DNA from: Paenibacillus fonticola DSM 21315
GTDB taxonomy: Bacteria > Bacillota > Bacilli > Paenibacillales > Paenibacillaceae
Direction: 5' to 3'
Assembly (NCBI RefSeq): GCF_000381905.1
Contig: NZ_KB907249.1
Span: 211,174 to 275,173, forward strand
Length of the DNA stretch: 64,000 nt
In this document: positions 17,063-25,062 of the stretch, one piece after another
Position numbering within the stretch: position 1 is the stretch's first letter
Layout of the letters: each line of letters opens with the position of its first letter
Translations under genes and position numbers: made by a program
Notes under the pieces: generated by a model
Databases searched by the model: none
What the model saw: only the letters and a program-made list of their open reading frames with translations
Told to the model about the DNA's origin: nothing

Positions 17063-17566
17063 ATGGAAAATCTTCTAACAGAGCTATTGATTAGACCTGC
17101 GTCACTTAAAGAGGCCCCAATCGTATTGGATTTATGGCAAAGCTCGGCAAAATGGCTTAATTCAAAAGGAATCAATCAATGGCGGCCGGAAAAATTTAAT
17201 TTGGAACAAGTCATCGATTTTTTCCATGATGGCTCGGACGTATATGTAGCCGAATCAAATCAAGAAATTGTAGGTACCTATATATTGACATGGACAGACC
17301 CTTTGATTTGGCAAGAGCTTGATTGTCCTGAGGCCGGTTATATACATAGATTCGCAGTTCATAGAGACTATAAAGGATTAGGCATTGGACAATATCTGTT
17401 AAACAGCGCTGAGGAACAGATCAAGCTTAAAGGAAAAACGCTGGTCAGGCTTGATTGTATGGCGGATAACGTAAGACTAAATCAATACTACAAGGATTAT
17501 GGATTCCAATTTGTCAGAAGACTCAATCGAGAGGGCTGGAGTGCCAACTTGTACGAGAAGTATTGA
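17063..17566 (+). CDS. GNAT family N-acetyltransferase
   Basis: A 167-residue GNAT enzyme. The acetyl-CoA binding region is visible as IHRFAVHRDYKGLGIGQYLL (about residues 95-114), the core motif being R/Y-x-G-x-G, and the C-terminal 'NQYYKDYGFQFV' is the usual final helix-strand. The substrate is unknown. GGGTGAGG at 17048-17054 is eight bases before ATG 17063; the earlier ATGs at 16991 and 17057 are poorly spaced. A second GNAT gene follows after 14 bases, so both are likely on one transcript. Confidence 0.82.
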   Translation: MENLLTELLIRPASLKEAPIVLDLWQSSAKWLNSKGINQWRPEKFNLEQVIDFFHDGSDVYVAESNQEIVGTYILTWTDPLIWQELDCPEAGYIHRFAVHRDYKGLGIGQYLLNSAEEQIKLKGKTLVRLDCMADNVRLNQYYKDYGFQFVRRLNREGWSANLYEKY

Positions 17567-17580
17567 TATAGGAGAGAGTA

Positions 17581-18075
17581 ATGAATATAAACATAGTAAA
17601 TCTTGCGGACCAAATGAATTATCTCGATGTTATTAGCCGGTGGTTATGGCAGGAATGGGGGAAGGAATCGACATTTGAATATATCAAATACGCGGTTCAG
17701 CATCATGCCCAAAGAGACAGGATTCCCATGACTTTTGTTGCTTTAGCCGAAGATGAGCCTATCGGCACGGTATCGCTGTGGATGAATGATTTAAAATGCA
17801 GACAAGATTTATATCCTTGGCTGGCTGGTTTGTATGTCGTCGAAGAGAAGAGGAAGATGGGGATCGGCAAGCTGCTGCAAGCACATGCTATAGCAGAAGC
17901 CCGGAAATTAGGGTATCCCTATCTATATTTAATTACGGACCATGACGGATATTATGAAAGACTCGGCTGGACATTCAAAGAACTCGCTCCAAAGGCGGAT
18001 GGGGAATATACAAGGGTATATAGTTTTGATTTATTAACTGCCTCATCGCAGCAGCAATCGAGGCCGTTTTCTTAA
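17581..18075 (+). CDS. GNAT family N-acetyltransferase
   Basis: A 164-residue GNAT enzyme with the strand 'EPIGTVSLW' near residue 60, the acetyl-CoA loop in 'VEEKRKMGIGKLLQAH' around residues 89-104 and 'YYERLGWTF' near residue 130. AGGAGAGAG lies directly upstream of the ATG. It is probably co-transcribed with the preceding acetyltransferase, but the two are not obviously recent duplicates. The substrate is unknown. Confidence 0.83.
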   Translation: MNINIVNLADQMNYLDVISRWLWQEWGKESTFEYIKYAVQHHAQRDRIPMTFVALAEDEPIGTVSLWMNDLKCRQDLYPWLAGLYVVEEKRKMGIGKLLQAHAIAEARKLGYPYLYLITDHDGYYERLGWTFKELAPKADGEYTRVYSFDLLTASSQQQSRPFS

Positions 18076-18108
18076 TGCAGGATAATAATAATTTAGAGGG
18101 GGTAAGGT

Positions 18109-18645
18109 ATGAAAAATACAGCACTCTTAGTCGTAGATGTTCAAAATGCGTTGGTACAGGCCAAACCATATAATATAGAGACAATTCTAAGTCACATACA
18201 AAGATTGATTACAGCATGCCGAGAAAATAGCGTAGAGGTCATTTATGTTCAACATAATGGTAGAATCGGTTCTGAGTTAGAACCAAATACGGATGGCTGG
18301 CAGATTTATAGAGAGATCAGTCCGAAAGCAAATGAAACTATAATAAATAAAAATTATAATTCTGCATTTAAGGGGACAAATTTAAGAGGATATTTGGAAG
18401 GGAAAGGCATAGAGCAATTAATAATAGTAGGCATGCAAACAGAATATTGTATAGATGCTACTTGTAAAGCTGCTTTTGAACACGGGTTTCAGATCATTAT
18501 CCCGGAGAAAACCAATACGACTTTTCATAATGGAAACATTTTAGCGGGGGATTTATATGATCACTACAATTTTAATATATTTAAAGATCGATTTGCGATC
18601 GTAGAACATATTGAACATACATTGGTTAGAATAAAAGATTGTTAA
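18109..18645 (+). CDS. Isochorismatase-family cysteine hydrolase
   Basis: A 178-residue hydrolase of the isochorismatase/nicotinamidase superfamily. The catalytic triad is visible at Asp10 (LLVVDVQN), Lys81 (NKNYNSAF) and Cys114 (TEYCIDATC), with the cis-peptide region just before the Cys. Members hydrolyse amides or isochorismate; the substrate here is not clear because the surrounding genes are unrelated. GAGGGGG is upstream of the ATG at 18109, and the C-terminal residues after position 160 resemble the usual capping strand. Cytoplasmic. Confidence 0.87.
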   Translation: MKNTALLVVDVQNALVQAKPYNIETILSHIQRLITACRENSVEVIYVQHNGRIGSELEPNTDGWQIYREISPKANETIINKNYNSAFKGTNLRGYLEGKGIEQLIIVGMQTEYCIDATCKAAFEHGFQIIIPEKTNTTFHNGNILAGDLYDHYNFNIFKDRFAIVEHIEHTLVRIKDC

Positions 18646-18673
18646 AACACTTAGGAAGCTAGGAGAGATCCAA

Positions 18674-19396
18674 ATGCCACAAAGAAAGCTATGGCTATTT
18701 ATCGTATTAATCGTTTCGTTAACCGCTTGTAATAATGAAAATAGTAATAAATCAGCTAGTAATAGTACTGTCGCAAATAATTCTATAATATCAGATGCTT
18801 CAAACGCGTCGAATAATGCATCAAATGCATCAAATGCATCAAATGCATCAAATAACAAATCGAATGGATCATTGCCTTCTACTCATGAACCCGGTGGCAA
18901 CGAAAATACAGGGAGGTTAGATGACTCATCGTATGATGATTCCACGCTAGCTTATTTTGGCTCATATGATTTATCGGGTGAGTTCTCAGAACTCATTCGC
19001 TCAAATCCAATCGATCGAGATTATGAACAAGAATTTGAGGAGTTTGATAATTCAGGGGAATTCTCCACAACGGGATGGATGCAGCTTGAGGGAAAATACG
19101 CGGATATTTGGGATAAAGAAATGAATGAAATTTACAAGCAGCTTTTAAACAAACTGGATGCACAACAAAAGGAATTGTTAATCGAATCACAAAGGGGCTG
19201 GTTACAAAATCATTTAAAGGAAACAGAATTCGTCGAAAGCACGTTTCTAAGTGATACAGGTCACCACATCGGCTCTCAGGGACTGGTCAATTTACAGATC
19301 GCCTTCAAAAATAGAATTAAAGAGAGAACGATTCAATTATTTGAATATGATTACATGCTTGAGGGGAATGCTGAATTTTTATATAAGGGAAAGTAA
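18674..19396 (+). CDS. Lipoprotein with LprI-like (DUF1311) domain
   Basis: A 240-residue lipoprotein: signal peptide with lipobox LTAC (Cys19), a low-complexity Asn/Ser/Ala linker (about residues 20-65) encoded partly by a 9-bp tandem repeat, an acidic linker, then a helical domain from about residue 140 that resembles DUF1311/LprI (YADIWDKEMNEIYKQLL, followed by QRGWL). LprI-type domains include lysozyme inhibitors in other bacteria; whether this one binds lysozyme is inference. The repeat preserves frame, so changes in copy number would only lengthen or shorten the linker. Confidence 0.78.
   Translation: MPQRKLWLFIVLIVSLTACNNENSNKSASNSTVANNSIISDASNASNNASNASNASNASNNKSNGSLPSTHEPGGNENTGRLDDSSYDDSTLAYFGSYDLSGEFSELIRSNPIDRDYEQEFEEFDNSGEFSTTGWMQLEGKYADIWDKEMNEIYKQLLNKLDAQQKELLIESQRGWLQNHLKETEFVESTFLSDTGHHIGSQGLVNLQIAFKNRIKERTIQLFEYDYMLEGNAEFLYKGK
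18818..18853 (+). repeat. Tandem repeat, 9 bp x 4
   Basis: Four exact head-to-tail copies of GCATCAAAT, flanked by degenerate versions, encode Asn-Ala-Ser units in the lipoprotein linker. Being a multiple of three, slippage changes linker length without breaking the frame. Confidence 0.9.
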
Positions 19397-19403
19397 TCCG
19401 CCG

Positions 19404-19442
19404 CTATCAGCAGCGATTCGAGAAAGGTAACGCCGCTGATAG
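19404..19442. repeat. 12-bp inverted repeat after LprI-like gene
   Basis: CTATCAGCAGCG (19404-19415) and CGCCGCTGATAG (19431-19442) match at 11 of 12 positions around a 15-base loop. No T run follows, so it is a stabilising or processing hairpin, or a weak terminator. Confidence 0.5.
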
Positions 19443-19526
19443 GTCGGAGGAACTTTCTGCTTCATAAATGGTCAAGCGTCATCGAAAATGGATATATAAA
19501 ATTATTAAAATAGGCAGGTAATTTGC

Positions 19527-20157
19527 ATGGGAACAAAATTTGCCAATGTACATGTAAAGTCACCGAACAAGGATGAAGTGATTTCCTATTTGAAAACAAT
19601 TGCAGAGAAAGCTGCTCAGAAGAAACCGAACCTTGGGAAAATAAAATTAGACTCAGGAATAAAACTCGATGATGATTTTTCAGCTTTGCTAGAACAGGCA
19701 GACTTGACAAAGCACACCTACTATATCGGTGAGTTTAATGGCTGGATCAGTATATTGAACGACTGGTTTGAGTGGGGAACAATCGATACTTTCAGTGAAG
19801 CAATGTCCTGTCATATTGCCAGTCCGATATAACCGTAGGTTATTTCGATGATGATATTTTAGAAATCAACATCTTTAGATCTGGCAAGCGTATAACTGGA
19901 CATATATGGTGTTCCGAAAGTACACAAGAAGCATATGGGCTAAATATGAAGCGCGCGGATATCAATGCTGTTGTAGAACTGCTGGGACACGAATATGCTT
20001 TTGAAATCAGACGTGTTTTGGAGCTTATAGATTGTGAGCAGGCAGTTATTACGCTGGAGAAAGTGATGAATGTACCGCTATGGATCCACTCGGATTGGTT
20101 GCCGATACGGAGGAACAAGAGGTTAAGAAGAAGTACTTGAAACATAAAATGAATTAG
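19527..20157 (+). pseudogene. Hypothetical gene broken by two frameshifts
   Basis: An unrecognised protein gene is split over three frames. The first part (19527-19832, 101 codons) starts with GCAGGTAAT and ATG and ends abruptly. From about 19811 the next frame (position 2) reads on without interruption as protein-like sequence (beginning SYCQSDITVGYFDDD) to about 20090. From there a third frame, reading VADTEEQEVKKKYLKHKMN to TAG at 20155-20157, looks like the natural C-terminus. Two small indels, near 19805-19811 and 20080-20100, would explain this. Sequencing error is possible, but the neighbouring phosphatase is also damaged. Confidence 0.65.
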
Positions 20158-20207
20158 TGTGAATATGAGGGTGAAATTACACCAGATGTATTACTCATGA
20201 GGTATTG

Positions 20208-20513
20208 ATGAAAATAGGATTAATGAGGCATTATAAAGTGCATTTGAATTTGTGGTTGCTCCTAGGGCGATTTGGATGGCTGCTGGAACACCGCTCACAA
20301 GAAAATAAACAATTTACAATCGAAAGGGCTAGAACCTTTTTGAATATGATTGAAGCCAATAAGCACAAACGTAGCCATAATCAAGTTTTGATCGTTACTC
20401 ATGGCGCTTTTATGAAAGTACTGAGACATGAGTTATTGCATAGAGGCTACATAGGGGATAGATTCTCTACACCAAGGAATGGAGAGATATATATTTTTGA
20501 AAAGGGATATTAG
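20208..20513 (+). pseudogene. Histidine phosphatase with internal deletion
   Basis: The frame starts like a histidine phosphatase (MKIGLMRHYKV, with the catalytic Arg-His), then jumps directly to sequence typical of the C-terminal half: a GRFGWLLEHRSQ segment, IERA, and IVTHGAFMKVL with the second catalytic His, ending in RNGEIYIFEKGY. A normal member has about 190 residues; this has 101, so roughly 90 central residues appear to have been removed in frame. GAGG at 20199-20202 precedes ATG 20208. It may still be translated but should lack the central substrate-binding region. Confidence 0.65.
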
Positions 20514-20534
20514 ATAAATTCTTATTTCGCCTTG

Positions 20535-20586
20535 CACCGTATTGGATGGAGATCGTCTCTGGGTCTTCTCGGTACGGTTTTTTGTT
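20535..20586 (+). terminator. Terminator after decayed phosphatase
   Basis: CACCGTA (20535-20541) pairs with TACGGT (20573-20578) and is followed by TTTTTTGTTG. The long intervening sequence contains further possible pairing (GAGATCGTCTC). Confidence 0.6.
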
Positions 20587-20634
20587 GTTTCCTCACTCTA
20601 CTGATCCCAAACTCAAATAATTTTAACAGCAACC

Positions 20635-20661
20635 TTAACATTTCCGGCCCCCGCCCGTTAT
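20635..20661 (+). promoter_or_regulatory. Possible ECF-type promoter of the sigma operon
   Basis: TTAAC (20635-20639), a 16-base spacer and CGTTAT (20656-20661) resemble the -35 AAC and -10 CGT cores used by ECF sigma factors, placed 22 bases before the sigma gene. This would mean autoregulation. The -35 match is partial, so this is tentative. Confidence 0.3.
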
Positions 20662-20682
20662 ACGAATGAAAGGTGGTGAAGT

Positions 20683-21177
20683 ATGGACACCAGACAACTC
20701 TATGAGCTGCTGCAGCCCAAGCTGAATGAAATTCGGAAATATTTAATACGTCTGGGCGCCTCTTCATCCGATGCGGAGGATATCGTACAGGAGGCCGTGT
20801 ATAAAGCTTTTCTATACATAGACTCTATCGAAAACGGGAAGTTCAGCGCATGGCTGTATAAGGTGGCTATTAACCGTTATTACGATCTTTGCCGCCGAAA
20901 CAAAGTGATCGCCGCTAAGATCGACATCATGGAAATACCTGATTATGAACTGCCGGAGGACGCTCTGCTGCAGCAGGAAAGGAAAGAGGAAGTGGAGGCT
21001 ATTCTTAGCCAGCTTGCACCGCTTCATAAACAGCTGCTCATTATGAAATATGAGATGGAGCTGCCATACAAAGAAATAGGGAAGCTGTTGGGAATGCGGA
21101 TGGAGCATGTTAAAGCGGCGTTATACCAGGCAAGGCAGCAGTTCAAAAAAAGATACGGGAGTGACAGGAATGAATAA
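20683..21177 (+). CDS. ECF RNA polymerase sigma factor
   Basis: A 164-residue ECF sigma factor. Region 2 spans about residues 10-85 with the conserved DAEDIVQEAVYKAF motif and SAWLYKVAINRYYD; region 4 spans about 105-160 with the helix-turn-helix around LPYKEIGKLLGM and VKAALYQAR. Its stop overlaps the start of the membrane-bound anti-sigma gene by eight bases, the classic co-translation arrangement. The GTG-rich leader has AAAGGTGGTGAAGT before the ATG. It most resembles the sigma factors paired with YhdL-type regulators (SigM branch), but the exact group cannot be fixed by eye. Confidence 0.9.
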   Translation: MDTRQLYELLQPKLNEIRKYLIRLGASSSDAEDIVQEAVYKAFLYIDSIENGKFSAWLYKVAINRYYDLCRRNKVIAAKIDIMEIPDYELPEDALLQQERKEEVEAILSQLAPLHKQLLIMKYEMELPYKEIGKLLGMRMEHVKAALYQARQQFKKRYGSDRNE

Positions 21178-22186
21178 ACTCGGTCAAGAACAGGATTCGT
21201 TAAATATGATTCATATAATTAAAAAGGCTAAGCGAAAATCGATGCTGCGTACGGTCATTATTTCGCTGCTTGTGTCCGTAACTGTACTATTTGGAGTCAT
21301 GATCGGCAATGTCCAGCTAGTTGATTGGAGCTCTGCCCGTGCTATGAACAATGAGAATTTATTTGAGGAAATCAGCGGGCCTAATTTGATTGGCACAGGA
21401 TATCGCGATGAGCGAAGCTTTTTGTCCGGCACATTGGAATTTTACAAAGTTAAAGTGATTGAGGGTGTACCGATTCCGTGGTCGAATAAAAAAGTGAATT
21501 ATCAAGTGGTGCCTTTTTTTGCTTTTACTTCAATAGGGGGGAGCAGTTCAGAACCAGGAGTCTCTCTCTCCGATACGAAGATGGAACATGAAGGGTATGA
21601 GTATGCCCGGAACTATAATGCCATAAATGGCCAGAGAGAAATGTTGTTTTACATTCCAGGTGTAGATTACAATGGAAAAATTATGAACGATATTCCCTTA
21701 CTGCGGGAAATGGATCAAAACAAGCTCGCGGAAATGGCCATTTCCTTTGACCAGTATTATTCGTTAAGTGAAGTGAAACAAATGATGATTCCTTCGGGCC
21801 TCACTCAGACCTGGTACTGGGTAGATACTTATCATAACAAAGATTTTTACAAACCGTATACAGATGGAAATGGGAATCAAAGTTATGCAGCTCCGATAGG
21901 GGAAAACTTTGTTCGAGGTTTCGGGATTTCCCCTGTACATCCGATTGATGTGACAGAGAATAAATTTCTGGATGCTTTGAAGAGGGGAGTGAAAGTTAAA
22001 GGACAGCATTATTATGAATTCAACCAAATTTACAAATATTTAAAAAAGGGAAAGGCTGAACCCGATGCAAATGATATTCGGATTTTGGGGATGGTGGTAA
22101 CAGGATCGGTCAAAGATCTTCAAAAGCTAACCGATCTGTCCAATATTAGAGGGGCAACTTTGGGCTCTGTAGTAGATAAATACTAA
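21170..22186 (+). CDS. Membrane anti-sigma factor, Sigma_reg_N/C type
   Basis: A 338-residue single-pass membrane protein: a short cytoplasmic N-terminus (1-22), one transmembrane helix (about 24-45) and a large extracytoplasmic domain. The layout and the C-terminal 'GDVKD/SVKDLQKLTDL...RGATLGSVVDKY' segment match the sigma factor regulator N- and C-terminal families that include YhdL, the anti-sigma of SigM. It would hold the ECF sigma factor at the membrane until an envelope signal releases it. ATG 21170 overlaps the sigma stop (ATGAATAA) and follows GACAGGA; the longer frame from 21107 lies inside the sigma gene. Confidence 0.82.
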   Translation: MNKLGQEQDSLNMIHIIKKAKRKSMLRTVIISLLVSVTVLFGVMIGNVQLVDWSSARAMNNENLFEEISGPNLIGTGYRDERSFLSGTLEFYKVKVIEGVPIPWSNKKVNYQVVPFFAFTSIGGSSSEPGVSLSDTKMEHEGYEYARNYNAINGQREMLFYIPGVDYNGKIMNDIPLLREMDQNKLAEMAISFDQYYSLSEVKQMMIPSGLTQTWYWVDTYHNKDFYKPYTDGNGNQSYAAPIGENFVRGFGISPVHPIDVTENKFLDALKRGVKVKGQHYYEFNQIYKYLKKGKAEPDANDIRILGMVVTGSVKDLQKLTDLSNIRGATLGSVVDKY

Positions 22187-22204
22187 AATTGTATTTATAT
22201 GAAT

Positions 22205-22246
22205 AGGGCTGTACCCGTTAATCAGCCAGATGTATAATCATGGAAG
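22205..22246 (+). promoter_or_regulatory. Promoter-like element, copy 2 of 2
   Basis: The 19-bp sequence at 22228-22246 is identical to 1684-1702 upstream of amj and contains TATAAT at 22233-22238, again preceded by GGGCT...ACCC near -35. It lies 25 bases before the lipoprotein gene at 22271. Confidence 0.4.
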
Positions 22247-22270
22247 GTCGTTTTATTAAAAGGAGAAAAT

Positions 22271-23038
22271 ATGTATCGCTTAATTGTATGTTTTATTAGT
22301 GTAATTTTGTTAGCTGGGTGTTCAGGTCTGGCCATCGATCATGCGCCGACTCGGGAAAAGGACAAGGATCCCATTTTTGTTTATCAACTCAATACCATTG
22401 AACCCGATCATAATGATTCGATTACAAATTGGCTGGAGCAGGCCCGAAACGATGCAGAGCAACAAAAATATATGTATTCCATCCAGGATGATCAAAATGA
22501 ATATGCCTATGAATATTTTTATGCCAAGGGATATACAGATTATGAAGTCGCTTATATTCAAACAGGGAGTCAAGAGGAAAGGACGGGCATGCTGCATATT
22601 TCGGGACTGTCCAAGACAGAGGAAGGAGACTGCTTCATACAAATTAAATACTTGCAACGGTATGTTGACTCCATAACGATTTCGGATATCCCGATTTCTG
22701 AAAAATTAAAATATGATGGAAGAGCTTCTGAACTAGGCACTTCAAGCGACACCGTAAGTGAAGAGAATGATGCTGAAGCAGTGAATAACCCTGATCTTGT
22801 GGAAGATGAGCCATTATCCAGGCTGAGTGAGGAGGAAGCAATATCGTTAGTAGAGTCGAAACTGGACCCGGAGCAATTAAATTTTTCTTCCTTCACGATA
22901 TATGGAAATGATGAAGAAGGAAATTATATTGTAACGCAATCTAGTAAAGAAACGACTGAAGTCATCGAGTGGTACCATGTGAACCCAACGACGAGAGAGA
23001 TTACTTGCGAGTTGTTCGAAAACCAGTGTTTGGAGTAA
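22271..23038 (+). CDS. Lipoprotein, 255 aa, unknown
   Basis: A predicted lipoprotein with a lipobox LAGC (Cys17), then an alpha+beta domain of about 130 residues, an acidic Ser/Glu-rich linker (about 150-180) and a C-terminal domain of about 70 residues that looks like a PepSY-like or similar small fold (SEEEAISLVESKL at its start, then three strands). AAAAGGAG lies before the ATG. It follows the anti-sigma gene by 84 bases but has its own promoter-like element, so it may or may not belong to that regulon. Confidence 0.76.
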   Translation: MYRLIVCFISVILLAGCSGLAIDHAPTREKDKDPIFVYQLNTIEPDHNDSITNWLEQARNDAEQQKYMYSIQDDQNEYAYEYFYAKGYTDYEVAYIQTGSQEERTGMLHISGLSKTEEGDCFIQIKYLQRYVDSITISDIPISEKLKYDGRASELGTSSDTVSEENDAEAVNNPDLVEDEPLSRLSEEEAISLVESKLDPEQLNFSSFTIYGNDEEGNYIVTQSSKETTEVIEWYHVNPTTREITCELFENQCLE

Positions 23039-23101
23039 GCATCTGAACAAGCGTTCAACTAGACTGCCAGTGAACTCCGGCGAGAATAGGGAGGGAATCT
23101 G

Positions 23102-23623
23102 ATGAACCCACAATCCATTTTTCCCATCATAAAAAAATTAGAATACAACAGCATTGCGTATTCTCTTGGCGGTAGTGGATTATTGTACTATTTGGGCTTG
23201 ACTGATGCAATAAACGATTGGGACCTTACTGTAGAATGTCCGAAAAACAAATTAATCGAGGTTGTTCAAGATTATGAGTGGACTGAACATCCGAGCGGAG
23301 ATTATCCATTTGCTAGCCAGTACCGGATAAGTATCGACGCACTTCAAATAGATTTCATAGGATATTTTGCAGTACATACCGATAAGGCAATACTTCATTT
23401 ACCGGTTCATCATATGGGGCGATGGGATGGGATAAATATATCAAGTCCTGAGGTCTGGTACTTAGCGTATTACTTCATGAATAGAAGGTCGAAAGCGAAT
23501 ACGATCCTAGATTATCTGAAGGCTCATAGGGAAAAGGTGAATCCCGGACTCATTCGCCAATTGATGCAGACGAATACTTTAAATCGCGAAATAAGTGAGC
23601 AGTTAACATTTTTAATACAATAA
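23102..23623 (+). CDS. Nucleotidyltransferase-fold protein
   Basis: A 173-residue soluble protein. The pattern YSLGGSGLLYYLGL, then INDWDLTVEC, then ALQIDFIGYF matches the nucleotidyltransferase fold: the G-G/S turn, the D-x-D-like metal pair on the next strand (Asp near residues 40-42) and a later Asp on the third strand. Many such stand-alone proteins are minimal nucleotidyltransferases acting on small molecules or RNA; here the target is unknown. GGGAGGGAATCTG precedes the ATG. It has no HEPN or MNT partner beside it. Confidence 0.68.
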   Translation: MNPQSIFPIIKKLEYNSIAYSLGGSGLLYYLGLTDAINDWDLTVECPKNKLIEVVQDYEWTEHPSGDYPFASQYRISIDALQIDFIGYFAVHTDKAILHLPVHHMGRWDGINISSPEVWYLAYYFMNRRSKANTILDYLKAHREKVNPGLIRQLMQTNTLNREISEQLTFLIQ

Positions 23624-23677
23624 CAATCAAGGCTCGTGCAGCAGCGAATCAAGGGGAACATTAAAGGAGAATGAGTT

Positions 23678-24547
23678 ATGCAGGTCTTAAGCTTAAAGCA
23701 AACGCAACTTTATTTAAAGCGTCTCGGCATCGAGGAGATGGGCAGACCAACTTCAGATTTTTTATTTGCATTACATAGAGCCCATGTAGAAAAAGTTGCG
23801 TGGCAGACCATCGATCTATTTGCAGGGAAACCCGTTCCAATCGATTATCCGCATTCGTTAAATCATATTATGCATAATGGAGGCGGGTATTGCTTCCACC
23901 TCAATGGAGCATTTAATGTTCTGCTGCGATCTTTGGGATATGACGTATCTTTACACCGCGCGGGGGTGCAGCCTCATGGCCGAGCGCCTAAAATAGATTC
24001 CTTTCATGTAGGCTTAACCGTCCAAATTTCAGACGATAACCAGCAGGAACATACATGGTTGGTTGATGTCGGTCTAGGCGATATGCCGTATGAACCGATT
24101 CCGCTTATTCCCGGCGAATACAGGCAAGGAGCACATCTTTACAAATTGGTCCAGTCCGGTGCTGCAGCAAATGGCTGGCGCTTAGAGCATGATCCGCGGG
24201 GAGCCTTCATCGGCGTCGATTTTGCTGCTGAAACGGTCAACGATATAGCTGTGTTTAAACCAAAGCATGAGCATCTAAGCTCATCCCCCGATTCTACATG
24301 GGTAAACCTGCTTCTCGTCCAGAACAGGCACAAATCGGGAAATAATGAGCTTAGAGGCTGCATATTCAGTCAATATGAGGAGCAAGGCACTACAAAGAGC
24401 GAAATCACTAGCCGTAACACATGGTTTGACATATTAAGTGAGGTGTTCGGAGAACCGTTGAACCATTTTACGAAGCTTGAAAAGGACGACCTTTGGGCAA
24501 AGGTGATTAAAACTCATGAGGAGTGGAAAAGAAAGCAGTGTTCATAA
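23678..24547 (+). CDS. nat: Arylamine N-acetyltransferase
   Basis: A 289-residue NAT-family enzyme that transfers acetyl or another acyl group from CoA to arylamines, hydrazines or related nucleophiles. The catalytic triad is visible as Cys72 (GGGYCFHLN), His110 (DSFHVGL) and Asp130 (WLVDVGLGD). Length is normal for the family. AAAGGAGAATGAG precedes the ATG. It stands alone and ends six bases before the remnant of an MFS transporter on the other strand. Physiological substrate is unknown; members take part in detoxification or in ansamycin-type ring closure, but there is no such cluster here. Confidence 0.9.
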   Translation: MQVLSLKQTQLYLKRLGIEEMGRPTSDFLFALHRAHVEKVAWQTIDLFAGKPVPIDYPHSLNHIMHNGGGYCFHLNGAFNVLLRSLGYDVSLHRAGVQPHGRAPKIDSFHVGLTVQISDDNQQEHTWLVDVGLGDMPYEPIPLIPGEYRQGAHLYKLVQSGAAANGWRLEHDPRGAFIGVDFAAETVNDIAVFKPKHEHLSSSPDSTWVNLLLVQNRHKSGNNELRGCIFSQYEEQGTTKSEITSRNTWFDILSEVFGEPLNHFTKLEKDDLWAKVIKTHEEWKRKQCS

Positions 24548-24552
24548 CGATT

Positions 24553-24917
24553 TCATTTGCTGCAACTATTTCCCGTCATCCCGCCGACAATTTCCCCGAA
24601 GCCATAAGGGACAGTAATCCACTGCAAGTATTGAACAGGCAGTCCCAGGCGCTCCGTTACAAGAAACACGCTCAAGGGCGAAATCAGCCCCACTCCTAAT
24701 CCTACCAGCATGAAACAGAGACTTAGCAGCAGCAGCTCCTTTTTGGCTATGACATGGCGTATGCCATCCGCCATCTCGTGAAGCAATGTCCCCGGATTCG
24801 CTGGATTTACGGCAGTTTTCTTTGGATCCGAATCCATATTCCAATTTGGGAAAATAAATTAGAAATAAGGATCGTACGAACAAAACTGTTGCGCAACAAT
24901 TGGACTGTATTGGACAT
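24553..24917 (-). pseudogene. Remnant of an MFS transporter
   Basis: On the minus strand, a GGGAGGG ribosome binding site and ATG (24917-24915) start a normal MFS N-terminus (MSNTVQLLRNSFVRTILI, then FSQIGIWIR). It soon leaves frame. A second frame (about 24837-24553) reads a later part of an MFS transporter: TLLHEMADGIRHVIAKKELL and two membrane helices, stopping soon after VPYGFGEIVGGMTG. A full transporter has about 400 residues, so most of the N-terminal domain and the C-terminus are gone. It is divergent from the MerR-family gene at 25063 and was probably its target. Confidence 0.75.
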
Positions 24918-25008
24918 TTTGATACCCTCCCACAAGATCGATTCGGAATGATCATAGGTCCTCCTGTCGGGTAAGGGTCAAATGTTTTTTAAAAAATAAA
25001 TTCAGGTC

Positions 25009-25039
25009 TTGACTCTCCTCTTAGGTGAGCCTTTAGAGT
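25009..25039 (+). promoter_or_regulatory. MerR-type promoter with 19-bp spacer
   Basis: TTGACT (25009-25014), a 19-base spacer and TAGAGT (25034-25039). The spacer carries the imperfect inverted repeat CTCTCCT...AGGTGAG (25013-25027; six of seven positions match), the hallmark of MerR-family activation. It precedes the MerR gene itself, indicating autoregulation. Confidence 0.75.
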
Positions 25040-25062
25040 GGAAATCAGAAAGGAGGCAGCAG

